DNA from: JARRQJ01 sp963810615
GTDB lineage: Bacteria; Pseudomonadota; Gammaproteobacteria; DRLM01
NCBI GenBank assembly: GCA_963810615.1
Contig: CAWEOA010000008.1
Location: 496,001 to 560,000 of the forward strand
Reading direction: 5' to 3'
Length of the DNA stretch: 64,000 bases
Shown here: piece by piece, positions 18,157 to 28,887 of the stretch
How positions within the stretch are numbered: position 1 is the stretch's first letter
How the letters are laid out: every line of letters starts with the position of its first letter
The notes under the pieces: model-generated
The model's database searches: none
The model's input: only the letters and a program-made list of their open reading frames with translations
Told to the model about the DNA's origin: nothing
Position numbers and translations under genes: made by a program

Positions 18157-18486
18157 CTATATCGGTGCAGCGGTGTTTTGAGTGATCCATGTCAAATAAC
18201 CGGGTAGGCCGGCTGCAATTGGGACTGCAATGATTTCAGGAAGTTCATAGGGATGCAATTCGAGGATGGCCTGTTCAAGTGCCGGATAAGCGCTGGCTAA
18301 TGTCTTTATCAGCAGCAAATGTTCTTCGCCGGACTCACACACGCCCTTCCAGGTATAGAAGGACTTTACGCCGGGCAGGATGTTGATGCAGGCGGCAAGT
18401 TTGCGTTCCAGCAGTGTTCGCGCAATGTTCTCCGCGCTGGTCGCATCGGGACAGGTGCTCAATACTACGCAATGGTCGCTGCTCAT
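18157..18486 (-). CDS. cutA: Divalent-cation tolerance protein CutA
   Basis: This 109-aa protein forms the compact trimeric CutA fold. Matching segments are VLSTCPDATSAENIARTLLERKLAACINI, VKSFYTWKG and HPYELPEIIAVPI, which together are diagnostic. The ATG at 18486 gives the normal length; a longer frame to 18549 has no family support. It is 72 bp upstream of dsbD on the same strand, a common pairing. The biochemical role of CutA is still debated (metal tolerance or signalling). Confidence 0.95.
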   Translation of the reverse strand: MSSDHCVVLSTCPDATSAENIARTLLERKLAACINILPGVKSFYTWKGVCESGEEHLLLIKTLASAYPALEQAILELHPYELPEIIAVPIAAGLPGYLTWITQNTAAPI

Positions 18487-18574
18487 GGAGCGGTGAATTG
18501 TAGCAAAGCGGCGGGCTACTGTCGCTCGGCAGGCAAGCCTTGAGTTCACCGACTAGGCGCGTTACCTTCATAAA

Positions 18575-19009
18575 ATGATTTTTCAGAACTTTTCCATTGT
18601 TGTGCTGCTGGGTGCCTTGGGCGAACTCTATCTGTTCTTCAAGGTGGCCGAGTGGATCGGGTTTCTGCCTATGGTAGTGCTGGCGGTCGCCACCTCGATG
18701 CTGGGGGTGGCGATGTTGCGCATGCAGGGAATGGCGCTACAACAGCAACTCAGCCTCGCCCTTACGCGGGGAGAATTACCGACCTCGGCCCTGGTCGAGG
18801 CCGGGAGCGGCTGGATCAGTGCGGTGTTGCTGATTATCCCGGGGTTTTTTACCGATGCCCTGGGGGTCTTATGTCTGATCCCAGTGCTGCGCCGTACCCT
18901 GATACGGCAACTTTTCCCCAAAGCCCCTCCACCCGGCGGCCCCGGCCCCCATACCCCGCGTGGCGGGCCGCGTACCATCGAGGGTGATTTTACCCGCGAA
19001 AAAGACTAG
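18575..19009 (+). CDS. fxsA: FxsA family inner-membrane protein
   Basis: This 144-aa membrane protein has hydrophobic segments near residues 5-25, 28-48 and 75-100. It shows the family landmarks LGELYLFFKVAEWIG at the start and GWISAVLLIIPGFFTDALGVLCLIP in the middle, with a charged, Pro/Gly-rich C-terminus. In E. coli, overproduction of FxsA relieves phage F exclusion; its normal role is unknown. It lies just upstream of groES on the same strand, a frequent linkage, but the groE promoter and CIRCE in the gap show groESL can be expressed independently. Confidence 0.93.
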   Translation: MIFQNFSIVVLLGALGELYLFFKVAEWIGFLPMVVLAVATSMLGVAMLRMQGMALQQQLSLALTRGELPTSALVEAGSGWISAVLLIIPGFFTDALGVLCLIPVLRRTLIRQLFPKAPPPGGPGPHTPRGGPRTIEGDFTREKD

Positions 19010-19082
19010 CGTTACCCGACCCCAGCCCCGAGCACTTGGGTTGCGGCAAGTCCCTCCCCAAAAAATATTGTGGTCCTTAAGC

Positions 19083-19111
19083 CTTGACTCTGGCGGATTC
19101 GCCCCTATTAT
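19083..19111 (+). promoter_or_regulatory. groE promoter: sigma32-like and overlapping sigma70-like elements
   Basis: CTTGAC (19083-19088) and CCCCTATT (19102-19109) are separated by 13 bp, the same spacing as the E. coli groE heat-shock promoter and close to the CTTGAA/CCCCATTT consensus. An overlapping sigma70-type pair is TTGACT (19084-19089) and TATTAT (19106-19111) with a 16-bp spacer. Both would start transcription at or just before the CIRCE operator. Confidence 0.7.
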
Positions 19112-19113
19112 TA

Positions 19114-19140
19114 TTAGCACTCATTGAGCGCGAGTGCTAA
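19114..19140 (+). promoter_or_regulatory. CIRCE operator (HrcA binding site) of groESL
   Basis: TTAGCACTC (19114-19122), a 9-bp spacer and GAGTGCTAA (19132-19140) match the CIRCE consensus perfectly. HrcA repressor bound here would block the promoter immediately upstream. The operator ends 68 bp before the groES start. Confidence 0.97.
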
Positions 19141-19208
19141 CAAATGCATGCGGGCGCTCTGGGCTCGTTGTTAACCAATTGTTTTTAATTAATAAGGGAG
19201 ATTCGCGA

Positions 19209-19499
19209 ATGAAGATTCGTCCATTGCATGATCGTGTCATTATCCGCCGCCTCGAGGATGAGCGCAAAACGGCGGGCGGGATCGTGATTCCGGATAGTGC
19301 CGCCGAGAAGCCGGTTCGTGGCGAGATCGTCGCCGTGGGTAACGGCAAGATTCTCGACAACGGTGACGTGCGTCACTTGGACGTCAAGGTCGGCAATAAG
19401 GTGTTGTTCGGCAAGTATTCCGGGACCGAGGTCAAGGTCGAAGGCGAAGATCTGGTAGTGATGCGTGAAGACGACATCATGGCCGTATTGGAAGACTAA
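19209..19499 (+). CDS. groES: Co-chaperonin GroES
   Basis: This 96-aa protein caps GroEL during ATP-driven protein folding. It begins MKIRPLHDRVIIRRLE, has the mobile loop KTAGGIVIPDSAAEKP and the signature GEIVAVGNGKI, and ends MAVLED. The ATG at 19209 is preceded by AAGGGAG at a good distance; the in-frame start at 19134 lies at the CIRCE end and is not plausible. It is followed 35 bp later by groEL in a bicistronic operon controlled by the promoter and CIRCE upstream. Confidence 0.98.
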   Translation: MKIRPLHDRVIIRRLEDERKTAGGIVIPDSAAEKPVRGEIVAVGNGKILDNGDVRHLDVKVGNKVLFGKYSGTEVKVEGEDLVVMREDDIMAVLED

Positions 19500-19534
19500 A
19501 CAACAAGTTTGCACATTTTTTGGAGGAATTGAAT

Positions 19535-21187
<1,653 letters not shown>

Positions 21188-21219
21188 GCGCTTACGTCGC
21201 TAGTTCATTGCCTCAAACG

Positions 21220-21256
21220 AAAAGGCCTTGACGTGAAAACGTCAGGGCCTTTTTTT
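21220..21256 (+). terminator. Intrinsic terminator of the groESL operon
   Basis: AAAGGCCTTGACG (21221-21233) pairs with CGTCAGGGCCTTT (21240-21252) around a TGAAAA loop, with one mismatch region in the stem, and a T7 run follows. It lies about 30 bp after the groEL stop, between groEL and the convergent pilU. Confidence 0.88.
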
Positions 21257-21280
21257 GTGGCGACATCTTGGGCGGAGAGA

Positions 21281-22495
21281 TTAGCGTCCCAGGTTCGATT
21301 TCACATCATCCTCATCGACCAGGCTCAGATTCAGGCCCGAGGTCAGCGCCGATGCGACGGAATTCTGGGAAGGTGCGGCCGCCGCTACCTTCACAGCCCT
21401 GGGCGGCTGGGCGTCGACACGGACGGGTGCTTCGGTCTTTTCCTCCAGGCTGATACGCAGGCGCAGATTATTTTGCGAATCGGCGTTGCGCAAGGCCTCT
21501 TCCAGAGTGATCTGACCGGATTTGTAAAGTTTGTATAAGGCCCCGTCAAAGGTCTGCATGCCGATGTTTTCCGATTTCTCCATGATTTCTTTAATTTTGT
21601 GTACATCACCTTTCAGGATCAGGTCACAGATCATGGGGGTTCCCAGCAGCACTTCCACGGCCACGGTGCGTTTGCCGTCTACGGTCGGTACCAAGCGCTG
21701 CGAAACGATGCCGCGGATGTTGAGTGACAGATCCATGAGCAGCTGGTTGCGCTTCTCTTCCGGGAAAAAGTTGATGATGCGATCCAGGGCCTGGTTGGCG
21801 TTGTTGGCGTGCAGTGTCGACAGACACAGATGTCCGGTCTCCGCAAAGGCGATGGCGTGTTCCATGGTTTCCCGGGCGCGAATTTCGCCGATCAAGATCA
21901 CATCGGGGGCCTGGCGCAGGGTGTTTTTCAGGGCCTCGGTGTAACTAACGGTGTCGATGCCCACTTCGCGTTGGTTGATAATGGATTTTTTATGGCGGTG
22001 AACGAATTCGATCGGGTCTTCGATGGTGATAATGTGGCCGGCGCTGTTGCCATTGCGGAAGTCGATCAGCGAGGCCAGGGACGTGGATTTACCCGATCCG
22101 GTGCCGCCGACGAACAACACCAGTCCGCGTTTCTGCATCACCAGTTTGGTGAGAATGGGGGGCAGGCCCAGGCCTTCCCAGTCCGGGATCTCGGTCTTGA
22201 TGGCGCGGATCACCATCCCGACATGATTGCGTTGCATGAAGATATTGACGCGGAAGCGGCCGATGCCGGGTTCCGACACCGCCAGATTCATCTCCGGATT
22301 ACTCTGAAAGGCTCTGCGTTTTTCTTCGTCCATCAAGGACAGCGCAATGTCGCGTAAGCGATCGGCGTTCATCGGCGTGTTTTCCACCGGCATCATGACG
22401 CCTTGGATACGTCCCATGGGCGGGGCACCCATGGTGAGATAAAGGTCAGAGGCGTCTTTTAGCACCATGAATTTCAAGTAATCGCGGAATTCCAT
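21281..22495 (-). CDS. pilU: Type IV pilus retraction ATPase, PilU type
   Basis: This 404-aa hexameric secretion ATPase helps retract type IV pili. It has the Walker A GGTGSGKS (130-137), the Asp box IITIEDPIEFVH, the Walker B region APDVILIGEIRARETMEHA and the His box HLCLSTLHANNANQALDRI. The KSIINQREVGIDTVSYTEALKNTLR region and ending resemble PilU more than PilT, whose usual AIRE ending is absent. The C-terminus has an extra tail rich in Ala/Pro/Val (about 355-404). No other pilus genes are in this window. It is divergent from glnE. Confidence 0.88.
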   Translation of the reverse strand: MEFRDYLKFMVLKDASDLYLTMGAPPMGRIQGVMMPVENTPMNADRLRDIALSLMDEEKRRAFQSNPEMNLAVSEPGIGRFRVNIFMQRNHVGMVIRAIKTEIPDWEGLGLPPILTKLVMQKRGLVLFVGGTGSGKSTSLASLIDFRNGNSAGHIITIEDPIEFVHRHKKSIINQREVGIDTVSYTEALKNTLRQAPDVILIGEIRARETMEHAIAFAETGHLCLSTLHANNANQALDRIINFFPEEKRNQLLMDLSLNIRGIVSQRLVPTVDGKRTVAVEVLLGTPMICDLILKGDVHKIKEIMEKSENIGMQTFDGALYKLYKSGQITLEEALRNADSQNNLRLRISLEEKTEAPVRVDAQPPRAVKVAAAAPSQNSVASALTSGLNLSLVDEDDVKSNLGR

Positions 22496-22632
22496 TGCAG
22501 CTCCCGGAGTGCAGGAAAGTTAACCTAGAGAAATATCGGCTTGAGCGGGGGTGGCTTGAGTGGTGATAAGATGACGGCAGGTGCCGAGGGTCGCGATTTT
22601 GCCGCCAAGTTAGGTTTTGCCTTGTATCTATT

Positions 22633-25530
22633 ATGAATTTCCCGCTTCAACTCCAGGCGCTGCCGACTTCTCAGCGTGAGCAGGTTACGCTGTACTGGGA
22701 GCAATTCCGGGCCGCCGTCCAGGCGCAGGGCCTCGCTTTCGATATCGATGAGCGGCTGAGTGCGACACTGCCCGCCGTATGGGCGGCGAGCGCCTTTGTT
22801 GCCCAGGCGTGTATTCACTCCCCGTCCCTGCTGTCCGATGTGAACGCCGCCGACGATCTCAGCACCGCATATGCTGAGGGCGATTATCGCAAGAAGCTGG
22901 AGGTCGCGTTACACGAGGTGGAAGACGAGGCTGCCCTGCTGAAGGCCATGCGCCTGTTTCGTCGCCAGGCGATGGTGCGCATCGCCTGGCGGGATCTGGC
23001 GGCATGGGCCGACTTGGCCGAGACCCTGGCCGATCTTTCGGCCCTGGCCAGCGCCTGCGTGGACTGCGCCTTACGGCGCCTGGATGGATGGCAGTCACGG
23101 GATCTGGGCGAGCCGCACGGCCTCAGCGGCGGGGGACGCCAATCCCTAATCGTGATCGGCATGGGTAAATTAGGGGCCGGTGAGCTGAATTTTTCCTCGG
23201 ACATCGATCTGATTTTCGCCTATCCGGAAGCGGGGGAGACCCACGGCGGCAAAAGTCCGGTCGATAACCAGGAATATTTTACGTGTTTGGCGCAGCGTTT
23301 GATTCATGTGCTGCATACCCCGACCGCCGAAGGTTTCGTGTTCCGCGTCGACATGCGTCTGCGGCCCTTCGGCGACAGCGGGCCGCTGGTGATGGATTTC
23401 GATGCCATGGAGGAGTATTACCAAAGCCACGGTCGGGAGTGGGAGCGCTATGCCTGGATCAAGGCGGCGGTCGTCGCCGGTGATGGGGATGCGGGGAGGC
23501 ATTTAATGGCATTGCTGCGTCCCTTTGTCTATCGCCGTTACCTGGATTTCGGTGCCTATGAATCCCTGCGCGCAATGAAGCTCTTGATCGAGGCGGAGGT
23601 ACGCCGCAAGGGCATGGCAGACAATATCAAGTTGGGTGCCGGCGGCATTCGCGAGATCGAATTTATCGGTCAGGCCTTCCAGCTCATCCGCGGCGGACGG
23701 GAAACAGAACTGCAGATCCGCCCCATCCTGATGGTGTTGGAGCGCTTGGTGGCGGGTGACTATTTGCCCGCCTATGTGGGGGCGGAGCTCGCCGAGGCTT
23801 ATCGCTTCCTGCGGCGCGCCGAGAATCGTCTTCAGGAATATGCCGATCAACAGACCCATCGTCTGCCCGTCGATCCCCAGGCCCGCCTGCGCCTGGCCTT
23901 GACCATGGGTTATGCGGATTGGGAGGGGCTGGCGCGGGATCTTGATCGCCATCGCCGGCGGGTGCAGGGTCATTTCCAGCAAGTGTTCGCGGCCCCGCAG
24001 ACGGAGGCGGCGACGAGCACGGGTCCCGATCTCACCCAGCTGTGGGCGGGCATTCTCAATGAGGTCCAGGGTCAAGAGGTATTGGCGGCTGCCGGCTATA
24101 CGCAGTTTGAGGCAACGTTGACGCAGATCAGACACTTTCACGAATCTCCCAGTTGCCGGCAACTCACTGCGCGGGGACGGGAGCGCTTGGATGATCTCAT
24201 GCCCTTGTTGCTGGGGGCGGTTGCCCATGCCCGTGATCCCGATACCACCCTGAGCCGGGTCTTGGGTCTGGTAGAGAAGATCGCACGGCGTACCACCTAT
24301 CTCGCCTTGTTGGCGGAAAGTCCCATGGCCTTGTCCCAGTTGGTGCGCCTGTGTGCGGCCAGTCCGTGGATTGCGGGTTTGTTGACGCTGCATCCCTTGT
24401 TGCTGGATGAATTGCTGGACCCGCGCAGCCTCTATGCGCCGCTCAAACGCCAAGCCCTGGAAGAGGAACTGGCTACGGATCTGGCGCGCCTAGGCGCGGA
24501 TGATCTCGAGCAGCAGATGGAGGTGCTGCGCCATTTCCAGCAGGCCAATACCTTACGGGTGGCGGCCGCGGATGTGGCCGGCGCCTATCCCTTGATGGTG
24601 GTCAGCGACCACTTGACCGAGATTGCGGAAGTGGTGCTGCAGGCCGTGCTGCGTCTCGCCCGTCAGCACTTGATCGACCGCCATGGCCTTCCCTGTTGCC
24701 GCATCGCCGGCGAGGAGGTGGAACCGGGTTTCGCCATCCTGGCCTATGGCAAGCTGGGAGGAATAGAGTTGGGCTACGGCTCCGATCTGGATCTGGTGTT
24801 CCTGCACGGCAGCGAAGGGGAGGAGCTGGGTACGCAAGGCGCGAAGGCCATCGATAATAATGTGTTTTTTGCGCGTCTCGGGCAGCGCATTATCCACATG
24901 ATGACCGCCCATACCCCGGCGGGCGTTCTGTATGAAGTGGACATGCGCCTGCGTCCCAACGGTGCCGCCAGCATGTTGGTGAGCAGCATGGCGGCCTTCG
25001 CCGAGTATCAGCACCATGCCGCCTGGACCTGGGAGCATCAGGCCCTGGTCCGCGCCCGGGTGGTGGCCGGAGATATCCCGGTCGCGGAACGCTTCGCCGC
25101 CATTCGGCGTGACGTGCTGGGGCGGCAACGGGATGGGGCGCAACTGCGCCGAGAAGTGCGGGAAATGCGTGAACGAATGCGTGCCGAGCTGGGGCAGCGC
25201 GATGCCACCAAATTTGACTTGAAGCAGGATGTCGGCGGTATCGCCGATATTGAATTTATGGTTCAATATGGCGTATTGGCGTGGGCCTTTACGCACCCCG
25301 AGCTCCTTCGTTACACCGATAATATCCGCTTATTGGAGGGGCTGGCGCAAGCCGGCGCGATGACCGCGCAGGATGCCGATTTGTTGAGCGATATCTATCG
25401 TGTCTATCGGGCCAAAGTGCATCAACTTACCTTGTTGAAGGAACCCATTGTCGCCGATGCGCGCGCATTCGCCGAGCAACGGCAGGCGGTAATGCGTGTG
25501 TGGCGGACATTATTGGAATGTGACGAATAA
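22633..25530 (+). CDS. glnE: Bifunctional glutamine synthetase adenylyltransferase/adenylyl-removing enzyme
   Basis: This 965-aa enzyme adenylylates and de-adenylylates glutamine synthetase in response to PII and glutamine. Two nucleotidyltransferase halves are visible: VIGMGKLGAGELNFSSDIDLIF (the SSD-x-D site near 189-192) and AYGKLGGIELGYGSDLDLVFLH (near 717-723), each followed by MRLRP motifs (VDMRLRPFGDSGPL and VDMRLRPNGAASML). The GGIREIEF and GGIADIEFMVQ segments are also diagnostic. Length is normal (about 950 aa). It is divergent from pilU and followed by ilvE 42 bp later. Confidence 0.97.
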   Translation: MNFPLQLQALPTSQREQVTLYWEQFRAAVQAQGLAFDIDERLSATLPAVWAASAFVAQACIHSPSLLSDVNAADDLSTAYAEGDYRKKLEVALHEVEDEAALLKAMRLFRRQAMVRIAWRDLAAWADLAETLADLSALASACVDCALRRLDGWQSRDLGEPHGLSGGGRQSLIVIGMGKLGAGELNFSSDIDLIFAYPEAGETHGGKSPVDNQEYFTCLAQRLIHVLHTPTAEGFVFRVDMRLRPFGDSGPLVMDFDAMEEYYQSHGREWERYAWIKAAVVAGDGDAGRHLMALLRPFVYRRYLDFGAYESLRAMKLLIEAEVRRKGMADNIKLGAGGIREIEFIGQAFQLIRGGRETELQIRPILMVLERLVAGDYLPAYVGAELAEAYRFLRRAENRLQEYADQQTHRLPVDPQARLRLALTMGYADWEGLARDLDRHRRRVQGHFQQVFAAPQTEAATSTGPDLTQLWAGILNEVQGQEVLAAAGYTQFEATLTQIRHFHESPSCRQLTARGRERLDDLMPLLLGAVAHARDPDTTLSRVLGLVEKIARRTTYLALLAESPMALSQLVRLCAASPWIAGLLTLHPLLLDELLDPRSLYAPLKRQALEEELATDLARLGADDLEQQMEVLRHFQQANTLRVAAADVAGAYPLMVVSDHLTEIAEVVLQAVLRLARQHLIDRHGLPCCRIAGEEVEPGFAILAYGKLGGIELGYGSDLDLVFLHGSEGEELGTQGAKAIDNNVFFARLGQRIIHMMTAHTPAGVLYEVDMRLRPNGAASMLVSSMAAFAEYQHHAAWTWEHQALVRARVVAGDIPVAERFAAIRRDVLGRQRDGAQLRREVREMRERMRAELGQRDATKFDLKQDVGGIADIEFMVQYGVLAWAFTHPELLRYTDNIRLLEGLAQAGAMTAQDADLLSDIYRVYRAKVHQLTLLKEPIVADARAFAEQRQAVMRVWRTLLECDE

Positions 25531-25572
25531 TTACGCGTAGTAGCAACAATAATATATGAGGAGAACAAAGCA

Positions 25573-26496
25573 ATGACGATGGCTGACCGCGATGGCGTCA
25601 TATGGATGGATGGGGTTTTGGTGCCGTGGCGCGACGCGAAGGTCCATGTGCTTACCCATACCCTCCATTATGGGATGGGAGTGTTCGAGGGTGTGCGCGC
25701 CTATAAGGCCGAACGCGGGACCGCCATCTTCCGCCTGCAGGAACACACCGATAGGCTGTTCCGGTCTGCGCATATCCTGGGCATGGCCATGCCTTACGAG
25801 AGGGCCACCATCAATGAGGCGATACGCGCCGTGGTGCGGGACAACGGGCTGGAGTCCGGTTATATCCGGCCCATGTGTTTCTACGGCGCGGAGGGTATGG
25901 GCTTGCGCGCCGACAAATTGCAGACCCATGTCATGGTGGCGGCCTGGGAGTGGGGCGCCTATATGGGTGAGGAAAACCTCAAGCGCGGTATCCGCGTGCG
26001 CACCTCCTCCTTTACCCGTCATCACGTCAACATCATGATGTGCAAGGCCAAGGCCAACGCCAATTACCTCAATTCCATGCTGGCCCTAAATGAGGCGCTG
26101 GCCAGCGGCTGCGACGAGGCTATGTTGCTGGACGCGGAAGGTTATGTGGCGGAAGGCAGCGGCGAGAATATTTTCATCGTGCGCAACGGTAAGATATACA
26201 CGCCCGAACTGACCTCGGCGCTGGACGGTATTACCCGCGACACCATCTTCACCCTGGCCGCCGAGCTCGGCGTGCCGGTGGTGGAAAAGCGCATTACCCG
26301 CGACGAGGTCTACATCGCCGACGAGGCGTTTTTCACCGGTACCGCGGCGGAAGTGACGCCGATCCGCGAAGTGGACGGGCGCAAGGTTGGCGCCGGCAGT
26401 CGCGGCCCGATCACCGAGCGTCTGCAGACCATGTACTTCGATCAAGTGCATGGCCGGCGCAGCGAGTATCCGGAATGGTTGACCTATGTGAAGTGA
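25573..26496 (+). CDS. ilvE: Branched-chain amino acid aminotransferase
   Basis: This 307-aa PLP enzyme of fold type IV transaminates Val, Leu and Ile with 2-oxoglutarate. It has HYGMGVFEGVRAY near the N-terminus, the PLP-lysine segment CKAKANANYLNS (Lys160), CDEAMLLDAEGYVAEGSGENIFIV, and the cofactor-binding FFTGTAAEVTPIREVDGRKVG. The ATG follows GAGGAGAAC. It is placed between glnE and the LPS cluster, a recurring gammaproteobacterial order, and may be transcribed with the zinc-finger gene downstream. Confidence 0.96.
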   Translation: MTMADRDGVIWMDGVLVPWRDAKVHVLTHTLHYGMGVFEGVRAYKAERGTAIFRLQEHTDRLFRSAHILGMAMPYERATINEAIRAVVRDNGLESGYIRPMCFYGAEGMGLRADKLQTHVMVAAWEWGAYMGEENLKRGIRVRTSSFTRHHVNIMMCKAKANANYLNSMLALNEALASGCDEAMLLDAEGYVAEGSGENIFIVRNGKIYTPELTSALDGITRDTIFTLAAELGVPVVEKRITRDEVYIADEAFFTGTAAEVTPIREVDGRKVGAGSRGPITERLQTMYFDQVHGRRSEYPEWLTYVK

Positions 26497-26577
26497 GTGC
26501 GCCGCGGATGAGTAATCGGGAGCGGGACGGCAATTCGCGACCAAAAGAAGTGACGGCTATGGGGAAGGGAAGGGGAT

Positions 26578-26805
26578 ATGACACAGATGGCAACGAGTGA
26601 TCACGGTAAGAAGGGGACGATTCCGCCCAATGCGCAAAATCGTTATGAAGTAACGCGTGCCGATCTGCCCTTGCATTGTCCGATGGACGGCATGAGTTTG
26701 TGGAATTCGCATCCGCGGGTGTTTTTGCCTATTGAGGGAACCGGTCGGGCCAAGTGCCCGTATTGCGGCGCCGACTATGTGCTGAGCGATCACGGTGGTA
26801 TGTGA
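26578..26805 (+). CDS. Zinc-finger (zf-CHCC) domain protein, 75 aa
   Basis: This small protein has the zf-CHCC pattern: HCP at residue 34, W and HPRVFLPI with His45, then CPYC (Cys60 and Cys63). The same fold occurs in the NDUFS6 subunit of complex I and in short bacterial proteins often found beside LPS core genes. The ribosome site GGGAAGGGGAT precedes the ATG. It overlaps the next gene by four bases (GTGA), so it is likely translated with it. Its function is not established. Confidence 0.88.
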   Translation: MTQMATSDHGKKGTIPPNAQNRYEVTRADLPLHCPMDGMSLWNSHPRVFLPIEGTGRAKCPYCGADYVLSDHGGM

Positions 26806-27740
26806 GCAAAACCCAGGGTAGCGGGCGCGGCACCTCCCGCGAGGTCGTGGTGTGGTGGTTTCGCGGTCAACTCTCGCAATACGAAGATCAGACTCGCGGT
26901 CTGCTCAAGGCGTTGGAGACGCAATGTCCACTGCGTGTCTATGCGGCGCCGGTAGTGGGGGCGGGGAAGGCCTGGCGTTCCATGTTGCGTCGCCATTATC
27001 CCGCCGCCGATCTTCCCGATCCGGATATTTTGATCGGCGCCGGGCGCGATGCCCAGCGGGCGATGCTGGCCGCCCGTTGGGCGCGCGGCGGACGCATCGT
27101 GACTATGAGCAATCCCGCCTGGCCGCGCTGGTGCTTCGATCTGTGCATCGCGCCCGCCCATGACGGTGCGCGCAGTTCGTCACGGATGATCGCCACCCGC
27201 GGCATGCTGCCGCCGCCCACCACACCGCGACCCAAGGTGGTGGGGACGGGTTTGATGGTGATCGGCGGGCCTGCGCTGCAGTACCGCTGGTCCGATGATG
27301 AACTCATCACCCAGATCGCCGAGATTATCTCCCGGCACCCCGATTGCCGCTGGTATTTGACCACCAGCGTGCAAACCCCGATGGAGACGGAACGGCGCCT
27401 GCAGGAATTGTCCGGCCAGAATGTGTTCTGCATTCCCCACCACGAGGTCGATCCGAAATGGCTGTTCGGCCGCATCCAGGATGCGGAACAGGTGTGGTTG
27501 ACCGAAGATAATTTGAGCGTGATCTATCAAGCCTTGACCGCCGGGGCCGCCATCGGAGTCCTGAGTATTCCGCGTCGCAAAGCTAATCGCGAAGTGGCGG
27601 CATTGGAAGGGCTGGTGGTGTTTTTCCCGGCCTGGCAAGCGGGCGCTCCCTTGCATGCACCGCAACCTCCGTTCAATGAATCCGCGCGCTGCGCGACCGA
27701 GATTTTCCGGCGCTGGATAGGATCTGTTGAACTTGTCTAG
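26802..27740 (+). CDS. ELM1-family protein (LPS cluster paralogue 1)
   Basis: This 312-aa protein belongs to the family named after mitochondrial fission protein ELM1, a glycosyltransferase-like Rossmann-fold family. Support comes from WWFRGQLSQYEDQTRGLLKAL, PDILIGAGRDAQRAMLAARW, the DLCIAPAHD segment and VWLTEDNLSVIYQALTAGAAIGVL. The start is taken as the GTG at 26802, which overlaps the preceding TGA; an in-frame ATG at 26754 lies inside the upstream gene. Context points to LPS core assembly. Biochemical activity of bacterial ELM1 proteins is not settled. A second paralogue is at 33999-34955. Confidence 0.8.
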   Translation: MSKTQGSGRGTSREVVVWWFRGQLSQYEDQTRGLLKALETQCPLRVYAAPVVGAGKAWRSMLRRHYPAADLPDPDILIGAGRDAQRAMLAARWARGGRIVTMSNPAWPRWCFDLCIAPAHDGARSSSRMIATRGMLPPPTTPRPKVVGTGLMVIGGPALQYRWSDDELITQIAEIISRHPDCRWYLTTSVQTPMETERRLQELSGQNVFCIPHHEVDPKWLFGRIQDAEQVWLTEDNLSVIYQALTAGAAIGVLSIPRRKANREVAALEGLVVFFPAWQAGAPLHAPQPPFNESARCATEIFRRWIGSVELV

Positions 27741-28887
27741 GCTGCCGCAACGCGCGCTGACCGTGGTGCAGGTGCTGCCTGCCCTGGAGATGGGCGGCGT
27801 GGAGCGCGGTACATTGGAAGTAGCGCGCCGCCTGGTCCGGGAAGGCCATCGCTCCATCGTGATCTCCGCCGGCGGGCGCATGGTGGAACAGCTGCAAGCC
27901 GAAGGCAGCGAGCATCTGAACTGGGGCGTGGGCGCCAAGCGCTTGGCAACCTTGCGCTGGATACCCAGGGTCAGGCGCTTGCTGCGCGAGACGCGCCCGG
28001 ATATCCTGCATTTGCGCTCGCGGCTGCCGGCGTGGATCGCGTACGGGGCCTGGAAAAGTTTGCCGGCTGCGGAGCGGCCGGCGCTGGTGACCAGTCTGCA
28101 TGGTTTCTATCGGCCGGGTTGGTACAGTTCGATCATGGTGCGCGGCGAACATATCATCGCTATCTCGACAGCGGTTCGCGACCATATGTTGGAGCATTAT
28201 CCGTGGCTGGATGCATCGCGGATTCGCGTCATCCATCGCGGCGTCGATCCGGCGACCTATCCCTATGGCTATACACCACCTGAGTCGTGGCTGGCGTCAT
28301 GGCGAACTCAGCATCCCGAATTGCAGGGTCAGTATATATTGACCTTCCCCGCGCGCCTCAGCCGCCGCAAGGGTCACGAAGATTTTATTGCCGTGATCGC
28401 GGGGCTAAGGGAGATGGGTATCTTCGTACATGGTTTGATAGTGGGTGGTACACACCCGCGCAAACGCCACTACGAGGCCGAGTTGCGTACCCTGATTCGG
28501 GAAAAAGATCTAGGTGAGTCAATTACCCTGCTGGGACATCGCAGCGATCTGCGTGAGATAATGGCGGTTTCCGCCGTGGTCTTATCGCTGTCGCGCGAAC
28601 CGGAAGCCTTCGGCCGCGTCAGTCTGGAGGCCTTGAGCATCGGCAGGCCGGTGATCGGCTATGATCATGGCGGTGTCGGTGAGCAGCTCGCGGCGGTTTT
28701 TCCCGAAGGGCTGGTACGACTGGATGATCTACAGTACATCATAGAACGGATAAAATCCTGGCAGCGGACGCCGCCTCTTGTACCTGCACAACAACCATTT
28801 ACCTTGGAGCGTATGTTGACAGCGACCCTGGAGGTATATGAAGAGGCCGCGGCCATGCACGCCGCTAGCCGAGCGGAAAGTGCATGA
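27727..28887 (+). CDS. GT4-family glycosyltransferase
   Basis: This 386-aa protein has the two-domain GT-B layout. The N-terminal acceptor domain has VVQVLPALEMGGVERGTLEVARRL (glycine-rich loop), DILHLRSR and LVTSLHGFY. The C-terminal nucleotide-sugar domain has FPARLSRRKGHEDFI and the EPEAFGRVSLEALSIGRPVIG segment carrying the EX7E motif. It starts with TTG at 27727, 7 nt after an AGGA, overlapping the ELM1 gene by 14 bp. It probably adds a sugar to the LPS core; donor and linkage cannot be read from sequence. Confidence 0.9.
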   Translation: MNLSRLPQRALTVVQVLPALEMGGVERGTLEVARRLVREGHRSIVISAGGRMVEQLQAEGSEHLNWGVGAKRLATLRWIPRVRRLLRETRPDILHLRSRLPAWIAYGAWKSLPAAERPALVTSLHGFYRPGWYSSIMVRGEHIIAISTAVRDHMLEHYPWLDASRIRVIHRGVDPATYPYGYTPPESWLASWRTQHPELQGQYILTFPARLSRRKGHEDFIAVIAGLREMGIFVHGLIVGGTHPRKRHYEAELRTLIREKDLGESITLLGHRSDLREIMAVSAVVLSLSREPEAFGRVSLEALSIGRPVIGYDHGGVGEQLAAVFPEGLVRLDDLQYIIERIKSWQRTPPLVPAQQPFTLERMLTATLEVYEEAAAMHAASRAESA

